Below are positions 1-12,603 of a DNA stretch of 64,000 nucleotides, in pieces. Source of the DNA: Drosophila pseudoobscura (Eukaryota; Arthropoda; Insecta; Diptera; Drosophilidae). The stretch is from the NCBI RefSeq assembly GCF_009870125.1, contig NC_046679.1, positions 27,404,001 through 27,468,000 of the forward strand, in the 5' to 3' direction. The translations under genes and the position numbers were made by a program. The first letter of the stretch is position 1, and every line of letters starts with the position of its first letter. The notes beneath the pieces were generated by a model. The model was not told the origin of the DNA and searched no databases. It was given only the letters and a program-made list of their open reading frames with translations.

Positions 1-2911
1 GCCTCAAAGGCGCTGCCTCTGCCTGGAGTTTGGAGTACTGGCACTCACACAGGCACTATTCTAGTCAGCCAAAATCCACAATGGTTCGGTTATGAGTTGA
101 GTTTTCGTGGCCTTCGGCAGCTTCATCAACTTCCACTGATTCAGTAGGATTTCACCAGACAGTGCCGCCAGTGCCATTCCTCCTTCAACATGGTATATTG
201 CACTATCCCACGGCCTTTGTATTGTTTCGAATAAAGCCAGGGGCAAGGGCAACGATCTATTGTCAACGGTGCGTATGCGTTTTTATTTACTGCCTGCTGC
301 TCCAGTGGTTTATTTGACTTTGGGCAGGCCCTACCATGCGTGCTCATAATTAAAAAGGCAGGGATCCAGAACGGGGAAACGAACAAAGAGTAAAAGGTGG
401 CCGGGAGTGGCATATTCTCCTTTCACTGGAAAGATTTCCTGCAGATAATCGCTTCACCTGCACTCTTTTGTATTCCCTGCATTGCACTCCCCCACTGCCT
501 TCGTTCTTTGTCTTGGCCATTGCAACTACATCATTTGGCAATTACGCCCACAGACAGTCTTGTCTATCTTGCAGAATCAATACACTCGCCAGGTGGAAAA
601 CCTGAAAAAAATGGCAGCTACACGTCAGCTTAACACCTTGAGGTTAAACCCGAAAGTACAAAACCATCAGGCAGAAGCAGTAGCTGAAGCAGAGGCAGTA
701 AGAGAGCAGCAAGGATATATGTGGATATGTAGAAGCGAAAGGAAAACGCATGGGGCAACATGTGCAATTTAACCTTAGACACGCACGTCGGACAGACGGA
801 TGCTTTCGAACAAAAGATACAAAAGGTATCTAGAATGTGTGGAATAGGGGTGGAATAGAGAGCAAAAACCGGTTGCTTTTCGGGGCCAAAGGTAAGCAAC
901 GAAAGAATGAAACAATTTAGCCAGCACTTAACCGTTTAAACCCCAACTGAACCGAGAGCACACGTTTGACCCGAACAGCGACACAACGAGGACATGTGGG
1001 AATTGAACCTGGGCTCCAGCTCAAGATTTGCTCTTGGGTGGGATGGGAGGATGAGGGTCTACTACGAGCAGGAGTAAGAACAAACAGAAAACTAAACCTC
1101 AAAAAAATTAAAACCACACAGGGCTTAAATTTATAACCAACACGAGGCGATGCTGCGGCACCGAAAGGAGTCATGGGGATGGATAGTGTGGCATTGTGGG
1201 AGTGGCCAGCAAGCACGAAAATGAAAGCCACAGTGAAATGCATTTTGGAAGTTGCCTCGGCGGTGACCAACAAAAAAAACGCGAAGAGAGTGCACTGGAA
1301 AAAAGTTTCACGGTTTTGTGTGACGGCGACGATTTGAAGCCGTGACCCCGCGCAGTATGCAAGGCAATTTTTTGTGTGCGCTCCCTCCCACGTCCCTCTT
1401 CTGGGTTAGCAGTTTGATATACAAACTGTAAAATGGCAGTTCACCTTAACTGGAAACCTAACCGAACGAGACTCGAGCTGTGGCAGCTGAACTGTTTTTG
1501 CCGCTTTCGACGGCAACATCACACAGAAGTCCCCCCGCTCGCGCACTCCAACACACAAAAACTTGTCACATGTGCAGCACAACATATCCGCTCCCAGTCG
1601 CCCTCTTTCTGCCTGCGTGTGTGTGTGTGTGTCCCTCTTTTTGTATGGTTTTGGTCGAATTTCAAATGTTGCTTACTCTGCCGGACATTTGAAGTTGGAC
1701 GTGCCACCGTTGTTAGTACAAGCTTTTCGCCCTTTCTACTATTTTGGTAGAAATGTCTTTGACAAAAAGTCGCTGCCATTCCAATAGTGAAATGCTGTAA
1801 CAGTGCTGCCCCACAGCACCTTCCATTGCTGCTCGACTATTATTAAGCAGATAAATTTGCAAGTCGCACAACATGTCGTATTAGTTATCTCCAGCACCCT
1901 CACACGAATGACACCCTACCAGTGATATGTTATGCAGCTGCCATGTCGCGGATTTTACACATGTCGCATCATCTGTTCACGTTAAGTACCCGAAGTAGTT
2001 TCCACACACGCTTATTACTTATTTCTGATGCCACGGCATTGTTGGCTTATCCCCTGACAGCACCCATTCCCTCAGCCAGATACTACATATATCTGTTAGC
2101 AACAGTGGTTGAGGTTATTTGTAAAGTTAGCTAAATTTTTGTACCACCTTTTATAAGAGTGCTCTCCTTCTAGGTAATGTTGGGAATGGTTGATAAAATG
2201 TTCTATAAATATGCGTATATTATTTTCATTATTTGAGTTGCAATATGTCTTCTATCCTTTACGATACCTCCTCAATTTCTAGTTTATGGCACAGTGTGCC
2301 CATGAACTTTTTGTTGCTCGCATAATATTTTGCACATTTTACAAACACACATTAATTTCTGTTGTAGAGTGGATGGAATGTGTTTCTGCTTGTTTTTGGG
2401 GGGTTTTTGGTTTAGTTGAGCTGACAAAAAGCACGTGATTTGCTTATTTGAGCAGCTCAACCGGGCTAAAGGAGAGAGCTGTTGGAGAACTAAGGTGTAA
2501 CACACAGGTGTGCGGCAAACTGATTTGTTTCGTTGGTTAGTGTACAGATTGCATAACTCGCTAGGATTTGATGTCAGCTGTTGGAAATTATGGCTTAAGC
2601 ATGACCGAATTTATCGAATGTACAAAACTAAACAAAAAGAAAGTTTCCCCCGCGCTGCAACAACGGCTGGGAAAAGTCAAAAGAATTGTGTAATAAACAA
2701 CCCGTACGATGTGTATAAACACAATCGATACAAGTTTCACTGACAACTGTCCGTGGAGCCAAAGCCAAAGAACAGATAAAATTACAGATCCCCACGAAAC
2801 GAACGCCAGTCGAAAATAGAAAGTACAAATGCTTTCTACTTTGTTTTACGAAACTGCAAGCCCGCTTCCGATATCAAAAGCTTTAATTCTCAATCGCCCC
2901 CGTATCTTAGA
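1..2911. other. Non-coding stretch, no gene seen
   Basis: No open frame here has a start context, domain or splice pattern that would support a gene. The longer frames overlap each other on both strands and read as low-complexity translations of CA-, CT- and CAG-rich DNA. A short GT run lies near 1618-1632. The stretch is probably intergenic or part of a long intron. Confidence 0.6.
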
Positions 2912-3043
2912 ATGGGCTCTTGGATAAATTCTCTACTTTTGGAGTACGGTAGTAGCTCCTTGTTGATGCTGCTGCTCATCCTCTCCACTTGCTGCTGCTC
3001 TTGTGGCATGTTCACGTCGGTCGACGCAAACACAGAACGCAAT
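2912..3043 (+). CDS. Candidate first coding exon of a secreted or membrane protein (partial)
   Basis: An ATG opens a 44-codon frame. A hydrophobic leucine-rich stretch, with core LLMLLLILS at about residues 18-26, is followed by a cysteine cluster and a short polar tail. This arrangement resembles a signal peptide or signal anchor. The frame ends exactly at a good splice donor (AAT|gtaaga) in phase 0. If the intron is read through, translation stops after 66 residues. No downstream exon could be assigned, so the product is unknown. Part of the hydrophobic run is a CTG/CTC repeat, which can mimic a signal peptide by chance. This is inference from sequence pattern only. Confidence 0.3.
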
Positions 3044-6035
3044 GTAAGACAGACCAATAGACAGGCCAGCGTGGACAGCGGACAGCCGGAGCCAGAACAA
3101 CAATGTCTGTGAGCCAGAAGCACACAAATGCGTGTCTATGTATTAGCCATGTGTGGTTTTTTGTTGCCCTGCTAGTCTCGCTGGTTGGCTTTCCTTATCG
3201 GAAACAAGCTTATTCCGTTCAATGAACTGAAAAATATTGTTTACCTCTGGGTTTCCAGCTGCTGGAAGTTGCTCAAGTTGCTCGCTTTTCCAGTCAGAGG
3301 AAAATGACCATTGGCATTGCATTTTGATAAATTTTCATTGTAATTCAGCTACATTTGTCATTATATCACATTACTCTAGAGTGTAGTCGAAAAAGGTCGT
3401 CGAAATAAACTGCAGACAGGTGAGCATAGGTCAAAAATGACTTTTCCAACTGTGCATCAAAGATATTTCCACAAGTATTTCATGTGGTAAGGATTTTACC
3501 AAATAAGTTTTTAATTCCTCAACATTTCAGCATTTTTATGCCAAAAAAGGGCTTAAACGGAAACTAGGAAAAACTTTTGCCCCTTTAAACATGACGTTTG
3601 AAATATTTCAGCAAAAAAAGTTGTGCTGCCGCCGCATTTTCAACCCTTGTCAATTAGGCGACATGCGTAATGTGTGAGCGTCCCTGTGTCTGTCCTATCT
3701 CTTTGTGTTTTTGTTGGTCAGTGTAGGAAAAGAAAAATGATATGCACGCAAAAAGCGAGAATAGGAGCAAAAAAGTTTTGCGTTTGCATTTAAACTTTCT
3801 CGCACGCAACACAAAAAAAGGAAACGCCGGCGAATTACGAATCCTTTGTCAAAAATTTGAGACAATTTGCCAAGTGCAGGGATACCCTAAAAAAGGCCGT
3901 TTTTTGTGTGGCAGTGAAATGGAATTGAAGGTAAATTAATTGGATATTTAATAAACGTAATACGGAAATATTTGTGCTCCCCTTTTTATATACGTGCATA
4001 TATTTTTATAGATTTTTTTATTTATTCAATTATCGTTTTCTGGAAGTTCAAGTTTTTCCATCCACCGTAAACTTCGACTTATCCCTGGATGATTTTTTCC
4101 ACTTTGTTGGCAATTTGTTAAACTTCTCCGAAGGTAAAAAACTTTTTAGCTGTGGTCAATAAATGGTCAAGGAATGAATATCAAGGCTGACACAAAACAC
4201 TTTTGACATGGGCAAAGGTGCAGGAAAGTTTCGCAAAGAGTTGAGCAAATTTGCGAGCATTTCGCTTCGGTTTCCCTGGAATTTGCATATTTATTGCTCG
4301 AGGAATGTTATATGCGAGAGCTATAAGAATGAGTACGAGAGCAATCAACACTTGTCATAGCATTGCGCAATTTCCTGAACTTAAGTATCGTGTATATTTA
4401 TACACATGTCTGGTGGTGCTTTGTTTCTGCCGAACAGCTTTATCTGAAACGATAATTTTATTGGACATTAAAAACATTTACGTGCCACGACATCCGCCCA
4501 GAGTCACATGATATTAAAAAGCCATACCAAAAAAAAATATGATACAAGGCATAAAACAAAGGCACGAAACACGAGGACAAATTCCTTGGCTCCATGCCAC
4601 TCCATGGTGCGTGTGCGCCGTAATGACCAAAAAAAAAACAAAACAAAGAGCAACCGAAAGTTGGTCAGTAGGGGAACGGGAACGGAAACGAGTACCGTAT
4701 GAGTAGGAGTATCATATATCAGTCATAAACTACCCAAAAAAACGGAAAATGCTACATTTTCAGTGCCCCATCATCTCCTGCTGTCGATCGCCTTGACGAC
4801 TTTACTTTGTGCCAAAACACGAAGTAAAACGTAAACGGCATAAAAAGCTATAATGTCCTGTTACTTTCGCGATAAACAATATAACAGGCGGGAGAGGAGA
4901 CAAAGACAAAGATGAAAATGAAAATGCCGCCATGTAATATTTCAGCCCCAGGGCGTGCGACATGCAAAGCCCCACAGCAGGACATGTGAGGGCCCTTTGA
5001 CTCAACCAATTGATGCACGGACATACTCCAGATGCGAATGCCAGTCTCTTACGTGTCCTACCAAGCAGACCAAGGGAATGGTGGTAATCTACGTGACGTT
5101 GTGGCGAATTTCCACAGAAGAAAGGGGTTTGACTCGACGTATGGGACAAGCAAAGGAGCTACAGCTATTCGCAACTTATGTTTCTAATTCGAGCAACCTT
5201 TATCGCAGGAATACTTCTTCTTGTTTTCAACTGTGCGAAGAAATCCCTGTAGGGTAATCATCACCGCTTAGCTACTTTTTGTGACTACCAAAGGAAATTC
5301 TTTATCTAAACATGATGTTGCCGAATGTAAAATAGAATACAATTTAACGATTATTTGTTTTGGAGAATAATATTTATATTGCTGTTAATATTTCCCCAAT
5401 GTTCACAATTTGTTTATGGTCTATTCGATTTGTCTGCCACGCGGCATTGAATTTGTATTTTTTCCTTGTACACTGCTCCTACTCCTTTTCCACTTTTCCA
5501 TGACAAATGGCAACTTAATTCAATTGAGCAATCTTCTTTTTTTTGCCAATCCTGTTGCCAATTCGTAGACGCCTTTAAGTTTTTGTTGGTGCGGCAAAAG
5601 TTTGCGAAAAGATGTCGATAACTGAAGGCAGCTGCAAGTCAACCATGACTGTGAGGCAGACAGCACGTAAGCTAAACAAAATAATGTATACGCACTGTGG
5701 GCCAGAGACAATGACGATGATGAAGATGATGATGATGGCCGCTGAAGCGTGGAATTTATTTCAGTTGGGCAAACATCCAAGGCAGCAAAAACTGTCAATA
5801 AAAACAATTTCCAAATATATCCATTGAAATTGCTTTGGTACATTTTTAAAGTTACATCAATATGAATTAATAAATCAATTAAAGTTTTACACAATTTCGC
5901 CGATAGCCATGGACGAAATTCAATTCAATTCGTTGCTATTGGATTGTATTTTTCTATGAATTTCACACGAGGATTTCGTGCAGTTTATTGGCTTTGTCAA
6001 ACCATTATCGACAGTACGATATTTTCAGCACACAG

Positions 6036-6078
6036 ACTGTATGCTGTATGCTGCAAGCTTCATGCTGCATGCTGCAAG
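6036..6078. repeat. Tandem repeat of about 7 bases (tatgctg / catgctg)
   Basis: Units tatgctg, tatgctg, then caagctt, catgctg, catgctg and caag follow one another almost without spacing. The second half differs from the first mainly by t to c changes, so it looks like a short diverged tandem array. No function is evident. Confidence 0.7.
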
Positions 6079-7779
6079 ACAAAATAAAAATACCCTTATG
6101 ATACAGTTGATGTTTCATGGAAATGGAAATGAATAAACAGATTTATGTTGTAGCCATGTGTTTGTCCGACTGCGGTTGTTTATTTATGCGATAGTCGAAG
6201 CATTATTGAAATATAATAGATTCCTGCCGCAGGTGTGACAATGCTGCCTCGTCCCATCGATACTCTCCCTCTCCCTCTATCTCTTTCTGTCTTCCTGGTC
6301 ATTTCCATGCCCTGACCACACTTACAAGTTGTTGCGCCCACAAACAAGCGCTCAATAACTTAACACGCCCATTCAAGCCACAGAACACACATATGCCAGG
6401 GGGCAGAGCCATGGGGCAGGGCTCGTTCCTGCTTCATTTTACGTGTGTGTGGTTATTGACAAATGTATTTCGAATTGTTTCACAGCTTCTCTCCTTCTAC
6501 ACCTCTGCTGCTGCTCCACCTCTGACTGTCTGATCCACCTGATACGTGCCCCTTATTACAATTTCACTCTTCTGTTTGTTTGCCTCCATGTTTTATTGAG
6601 CTGCAATAATTTCCGCTCAGCTTTTTGCCCTCCCCTCCCACCACATTTTCCTTTTTTCTGTTTCGGGGGCCAGCCCTAACACTTCATTGAGGTCAGGGGA
6701 CATGTGCGTATAATGTATTGGATATTTATATAGGGCATATATTGCCCCGATTACACCTTTCACCTACTTTCACCCTGTTGCAAGTGTGAATAAATATGTA
6801 ATTGGACGCTCAATATGGAAACCAATTCAAGTCGGCTTTTTCGATTAGTTTTTCCCTGAAATATCCATTGAAAGTGGAGTCCGTAAAGCTGTAGCGAAGC
6901 GAGTGGAAACTTTGTGAGTTCAGACACACAAAAAAATTTCCTTTATTCTATTTTGTTCGCTAACAAGTTTGTTCAATTTTTGATTTCGCTGGCAATAAAA
7001 ACAATCAAATATTCACTATAAATGTTGAGTTATAGTTCAAAAGTTTAATATATCAAATGCATGGCCTGTCTCTCTATCCTTCTCTATCCCTGTCTATCTC
7101 TCTCACACTGCGGATGCTGCACATGTCTGGCATACACACGGTTGTAGAGCCGAGCCAACGTCGCGAATACGTAATACAAATGTTTGTCCCAGGCACAAGC
7201 ACCGGCACCACCGATATGAAAGCTAGTTACGGCATTGTGTGCCTTTATTTTTTGCAATTCTTTATTGCAAATATTTTGTTCTGTTGCAACGCGTCTAACA
7301 AAAAACAATACGAAAAATAAATGAAAACCGAGGCCAGAAATTGAATATTTTCCACTGGCATCCTGCTGAGAGATGGAAAAAATCAAGAGACAAACTAAAA
7401 TGCAAATAAAATTGAATTAAATTTTAATGGAAAATTTGACGATTTATTTACCTATTTGCTTGTGTAATATTACAGATGGAAAATGTATATTTAAATAAAG
7501 TTGATAACGAAAATAAATCAGTTTAATTTTCGCTTTATCTTGCCAAGGAAATCGAAAACAAACTCGAAGTTAAATTTGACAAAAAGTTCTACCATTCTCA
7601 CATTCCTATTTCCATTCCCAAAATACTTTTCCATTTTGCAAGAATTTGTGGTTTCCACTGCCACTGCCACTGCCACAGACGACACGTTCCTGCAATTTCC
7701 ACCACCCACAGAGATGAAATATTTCCCAAATTGATCTGCAGAGACAGACGCAGAAACAGAACAAAATCAGAAAGTGCGA

Positions 7780-7785
<6 letters not shown>

Positions 7786-7813
<28 letters not shown>
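7786..7813. repeat. GA microsatellite
   Basis: An uninterrupted GA dinucleotide run, followed by a run of A. In flies GAGAG is the core recognition sequence of GAGA factor (Trl), so the run could bind that protein, but nothing else here marks it as a regulatory element. Confidence 0.85.
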
Positions 7814-7817
<4 letters not shown>

Positions 7818-8525
7818 AAATGGCTCGGCAATTAAATTGTATCAACAGTCGCATATTTTTGGGTAGTGTCAATCACGGGAATGGAGCCTAAATTAAACGT
7901 CAGTCACAGGCACAGATGCGGCAGATGGCCGTGGCTCAAATCAGAGCTGTAGGAGGATGGATTAATGGACGGGTGGATGGATGGTCAGGCAGGAGTGCAT
8001 CCTAACCGATTGCCATGGCATGGCTAAGACAACGACACAAAAATTTGCATAGCAATTCATTTCAATTTAAATATCACTTTCTTGCACTTTAAACTCCCGA
8101 GGAATTATTACTGAGTGAATGCGTAAGCAACAATTTTTGGTTTAAATAACAGGCAAGCCAACAGCTGCCACTAGAGGATGAAAGGGTGGATATAGGTGGA
8201 TCACAGGAACAGAAACAGGAGCACGGAGTCGGAGTTGGACCATGATTTAGGGTACTGCTGCAGCCAATGCAAGTGGCAATAAATCAAATGAAAGCTTCTT
8301 TTTCAGTTGGTTGAGAGCCGAAGTTTGAGCGGGTAGAAGGAGGTCAAGAAAGACTCCAAGGATTGCAGCTATGATGCTGGCTGTTGGTTGCTCCTGGTCC
8401 TGGATAGTGCAGCCCGTTCCTTGTACCCGACAATAACTTAATTGCAAAGTCATGTTTGCATTGTGGCCATGTCTTGGATGTCGGCTACCTGATACAGTTG
8501 CTGCTGTTGTTGTCTCTCTCAATAG

Positions 8526-8542
8526 ACACACACACACACACA
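8526..8542. repeat. CA microsatellite
   Basis: A simple ACACAC run with an adjacent agacacaca extension. It explains the histidine/threonine-rich frames that cross it. Confidence 0.85.
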
Positions 8543-9337
8543 GACACACATCAAAGCTCCTGGCGGCAGCTTGTACATGCCTGCAAACAGAACATGGCGA
8601 AATGCAAGTCCTGGAAGTCCAAGTCCTTCGCCTGCCACTCCCTTTTGAATGAAATTTCAGATTTATGCTTTGCGTTGGAGTGTCAGGGCGTGGGGGTCAG
8701 TGTGTCAGTGGATGAAAAATGTCATTAAAGCTGATCAATAGTATTTTTTGGCTTCAACTAACTACAGATATGGACCCCTGCTGTAATATAGATAAGAAAT
8801 GTGCCAGTGACTTAGAACTTACAATGAATTCACATTAATTTATCTATCGATTTTCAGTCAGGAAACTCTTACTTTCCACCCACATTCAACTGCTTATCTA
8901 TTCATAATTCAAACCAATTGTCTGAATGGCACCATAAAGCATAAAATAATATCAATTGTTTGCAATTGCATAGAAAATTAAACAAAGAAACATAGCTTAG
9001 AACTTTTATTGGTCAAAGAAAAAGACAAGAGTTAATATTAACACAGAAAATATCATTCACTTTAGTTTGCTTAAGCTTAATACATGCTACATTTTTCTCT
9101 TTATTTAATTAAAGTTTAATTTCATTTAATTCGAAAAAGAACAGATTTCAGTTTTATCACTTGGGCTTGTGCAAAAAACATCCAGCATTCGACAAAATTT
9201 AAATCCAACCCGAAACATCAGAACAAGCACAAATTTCTATTAGCAGCGCATTTAAACTAAATGCATATCAAGAGCAGGACCAAAAAATACGAGCAGTACG
9301 AATAAATATAAAATAAAATAAATATTTGGACAACATT

Positions 9338-9375
9338 TCCTCGTCCTCGTACTCGTCCTCGTCCTCGTATTCGTG
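9338..9375. repeat. Imperfect CTCGTC hexamer repeat
   Basis: Units cctcgt, actcgt and attcgt alternate through about 38 bases. On the reverse strand they give an acidic EDEDEYEDE-type frame that is a repeat translation, not a gene. Confidence 0.8.
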
Positions 9376-9959
9376 TTGTTGCTGCTGCCTGCACATGGTC
9401 GCCGTCAGGCCATAAACTTTAAAATTGAGGCAGCACAAAAAACTGAAATACGAAGCAGCAGCAGGCAACTTTTAGTTTTATTGTCATTTCAATGTATTTC
9501 CGCACTTTTAACCGCAGTCTCAGTCACAGTCGGATTCAGGATCGGAGCCGGAGCCGGAGCCGGAGTCCGAGTCGTAGCTGAAGCCGTAACCAGAGTTTGG
9601 AGTCGTTCGCTTCTCTCACATGGCTATGGCTCTGACCCAGGCATAAAAAGAGGGAAAAGGAAAAAGAATTATTTCAAGCAGTTTCGAAGCCATAAAAAAC
9701 TGCATTTGGCAGCCGCTGCCAAAAAATATACACCAGTTTAGGCCAGGCCAGAACATCTCTCGATTCCTGCTCTTCGTATTTTCCATTTATCCTCCTTTCC
9801 CATATATATGTATGTATGTACGTACATATATATTTTTTGCCCCTGTGGATGGACATTTCTAACATTCGCTGCACAGATTTGCGTGCCAGCGACATATTTA
9901 AAATGTTGAAAATTATTTATAATTAAAAGTTAGAGGCCAAAAAGTTTTTTGCGCCGGCC

Positions 9960-10091
9960 ATGTTCGCGTCAGCTCCGGGCCATTCGGAGGAACCATTCAA
10001 CGTAGCCATGGCCATAGCCATTTTGCTGGCTCTGGCTGCAATTTGCTTTATGCGGGGCATACTCGTAGAATTTTTTAATAAAAATACCTAA
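9960..10091 (+). CDS. Candidate 43-residue single-pass membrane micropeptide
   Basis: A complete ATG-to-TAA frame encodes 43 residues, below the usual gene-prediction cutoff. Residues 1-14 are polar (MFASAPGHSEEPFN). Residues 15-32 form one hydrophobic helix of alanine, isoleucine and leucine ending in ICFM. A short tail RGILVEFFNKNT follows, with the single arginine just after the helix. The layout matches small single-pass proteins such as the sarcolamban/regulin class, but I see no homology to sarcolamban and claim no function. The hydrophobic segment is not a dinucleotide or trinucleotide repeat, which argues against a composition artefact. The bases before the ATG (gccggcc) are not the fly consensus (caaa), which weakens the case. 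No intron is needed. Confidence 0.42.
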   Translation: MFASAPGHSEEPFNVAMAIAILLALAAICFMRGILVEFFNKNT

Positions 10092-10215
10092 AGAGTGGAA
10101 GAGGTCAGGTCCACACCCCACACCCCCAGAAGAAGCCCTCTCTCTCTCTCTCGGTTCAGTCAGCCGGACTGGAATGATTGTTATTTACGCAATGGCAATA
10201 ATAATTCACATTTTC

Positions 10216-10234
10216 ACACCACACACACACACAC
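10216..10234. repeat. CA microsatellite
   Basis: A simple CACACA run. About 70 bases upstream, at 10138-10152, is a CT run (GA on the other strand). Confidence 0.8.
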
Positions 10235-12579
10235 GCATGATGTCTTTGTGGGAGATTGAATTTTCTTTTATTCAAAATTCCAATACAGCTTTTCGCTTCA
10301 GCTGCCTTTTGTTTTTCTTAACCAATGGATTTTATACACTTTGGTTGGTTCGTATTTCAACTTCCTTACATCCGGAGTAGCCAAAACAAATACTTAAACG
10401 TTAGATTTAAAATTGTTTCATATGATTTCTTAAATTATAACACACTGCGTTGGCTTCCGGACAAAGTCTTGCATTAAATTTCCATGCAATTGACTTTCAA
10501 CCATGCGAAAACTGACTTATGCTAAGCATTTTAACATGCCAACAAGCTAACAACGAGAGCCACCCGCGAGAGCCCTCTAGCTGTCCAATAAAAGTCAATA
10601 AGCATCTCGGAGATATGTGCATTTTTCAATTACGTATTTGTATGCAATGCCAGCCATAGCATCAGCATCAGCATCCACAGCAACAGCAACAGAAAGGACA
10701 AATTCAAATGACGTGAAGGGCACTCTCCTCTATGTGGGGACGGATGCAAGGACACAGCCAACAGCAAACAGCCAAGGGATTGGAGATGCAGGAGCAATGG
10801 AAAGCTATGTCTTTCATTATGTACGACAAACTGGCTGACACGGGCGGCTAATAACGAGAGGACGCTGCACACAACTGCCACACAACAATAAAGAACATCA
10901 ACTTACGGACTGCCACTGACCCGCAAGCCAGTGCCCTAATGGCCATCCCAATGCAAATTGGCAATGCACAGAACTAAAATAGAAACTAGATGGAAGCATG
11001 GGATATGAGAAAAAAAAGTAAAAGCCAAATTGACACGGGTCAATAAGCTTGGTGATGCTGCTTCTGATGCTGCTTCTGATGCTGGTCCTGTTCCTGTTCC
11101 ATCTGCTGCTTACAGCAAAATCGAATTAGTATTAGACGAAAACAAAATTAAGAAATAAAATGCTCGCGCTTGGCCCTGACACAAACTGCTAAACAGCAGT
11201 CCAACGCTGCCTCTGGAGCCACATCCTACCTACACTTCCACTACATCCTTTCCACTTCCATTACCATTACCACTTGCACTTGGTCCTCCTTCTCCTTCAA
11301 TTCGCTTCCGTACACATGACTGACCAGCGCTCAACTTTAAATAAGAGCCGGACCAAGTTGGCCGGACCAACAGCTGCTCTTGGCCAAGTCTCGAACTCCA
11401 CTCTACTCCACTCACTGCAAAGGCCAAGTCAATGTACTCAACCCGTGTCTGGGACTGGGACTGAGAGAGAGACCCTTTTGGGTCTATTTTTGAGCGCGTT
11501 TAGTGGAGCGTGCACCTTTGGTTTAAGGCCAAGTATTTATGAAGTACCGAAATCTGGGTCGAAATGGAATGAATGGAGAGTGGATGTGGATGTGAATGTG
11601 AATGTGGATGTTGATCAGCACGTCGATTGCACAGCCAGAACACGACTGTCAATGCAATAAACTTGTCCTGGGGATATCCGTGTCGTCTGTTGAAATTATA
11701 AACCGTATGCAGGAAGCTGCATATTTTATTAATTTCAATGAATTATTAGCAGGAATTAAGCATAAATCATGCGACAGAAACTCGGAAAAGGAAAACCTTT
11801 GTGCCATGAACATGTCAACCACTTTTTCTTTGCTTTAATTTCCATGTAATTAAAGATAAATTTTATCTCTGGCCTGGGAATACATTTTGCATTTAATATT
11901 CTATAAATTATTTACTGCAACGCAAGACAAATCTCAATCAAATTTCATCAAATTGTTGGCCAAATGAGTTGTTTAGCAGTCTTGCTGGCAGAACAATGAA
12001 CTGTAGCATTTCCCAGTGAAGGAATTGTCACCAGCAGCGTATTAGCCATACAAATCACAAGCTTGGACCGTGGAGTGGGCGTCCAGCCCACGAGCACTCA
12101 CTGAAAGTTCCATCCGCTCTGGTCCGTGGCCTAATCGGGCCTCGTTAGGGCTCGAAAGCAGCGGGGGGAGTCCTGGTTCATGGCTATTACTTGCTCATTG
12201 TGTTATTGTTGTTTTAAATGCGTTATTGTTGGCCAAGGGAACAAACAAGCGCATTAATAACCAGCGCCATTGAAAGGCCGTGTCATCAAATGAGCCAGGA
12301 CAAAACCTCATCCTCATCCCCATCGTTGTTTCCATCGTCGTCGTTGTTTTTGTCGTTGTTATCCTCAGCCTCGTTCTCATCCTCTGCTTTCTGATACGGA
12401 TGATGATGATTGTTTATTTGTGCACAATGACGTCGAAACATCATTAAATGGCCAAAAGTCACGCATTTACAGTTACGACTGACAAAAGCCGACCTGCACG
12501 AGCCATTTGCTGGGCCTCAGCTTCCACCTCTACTGCTCCGAACAGCGATTTTAATGATGGGCCTACTCTGACGATTACC

Positions 12580-12603
12580 GAGTCCGAGTCCGAGTCCGAG
12601 TCC
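12580..12603. repeat. AGTCCG hexamer array
   Basis: Four near-perfect units of agtccg. They translate as alternating Ser-Glu or Asp-Ser on the two strands and account for the frames that cross them. Confidence 0.85.

Larger units (their letters stand above)
3044..9959. other. Non-coding stretch with microsatellites
   Basis: No convincing gene was found. The region holds A/T-rich DNA, a tandem tract around 6036-6078 built from tatgctg/catgctg units, a GA run at 7786-7813, a CA run at 8526-8542 and an imperfect CTCGTC tract at 9338-9375. The open frames across these tracts are repeat translations. Confidence 0.6.
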
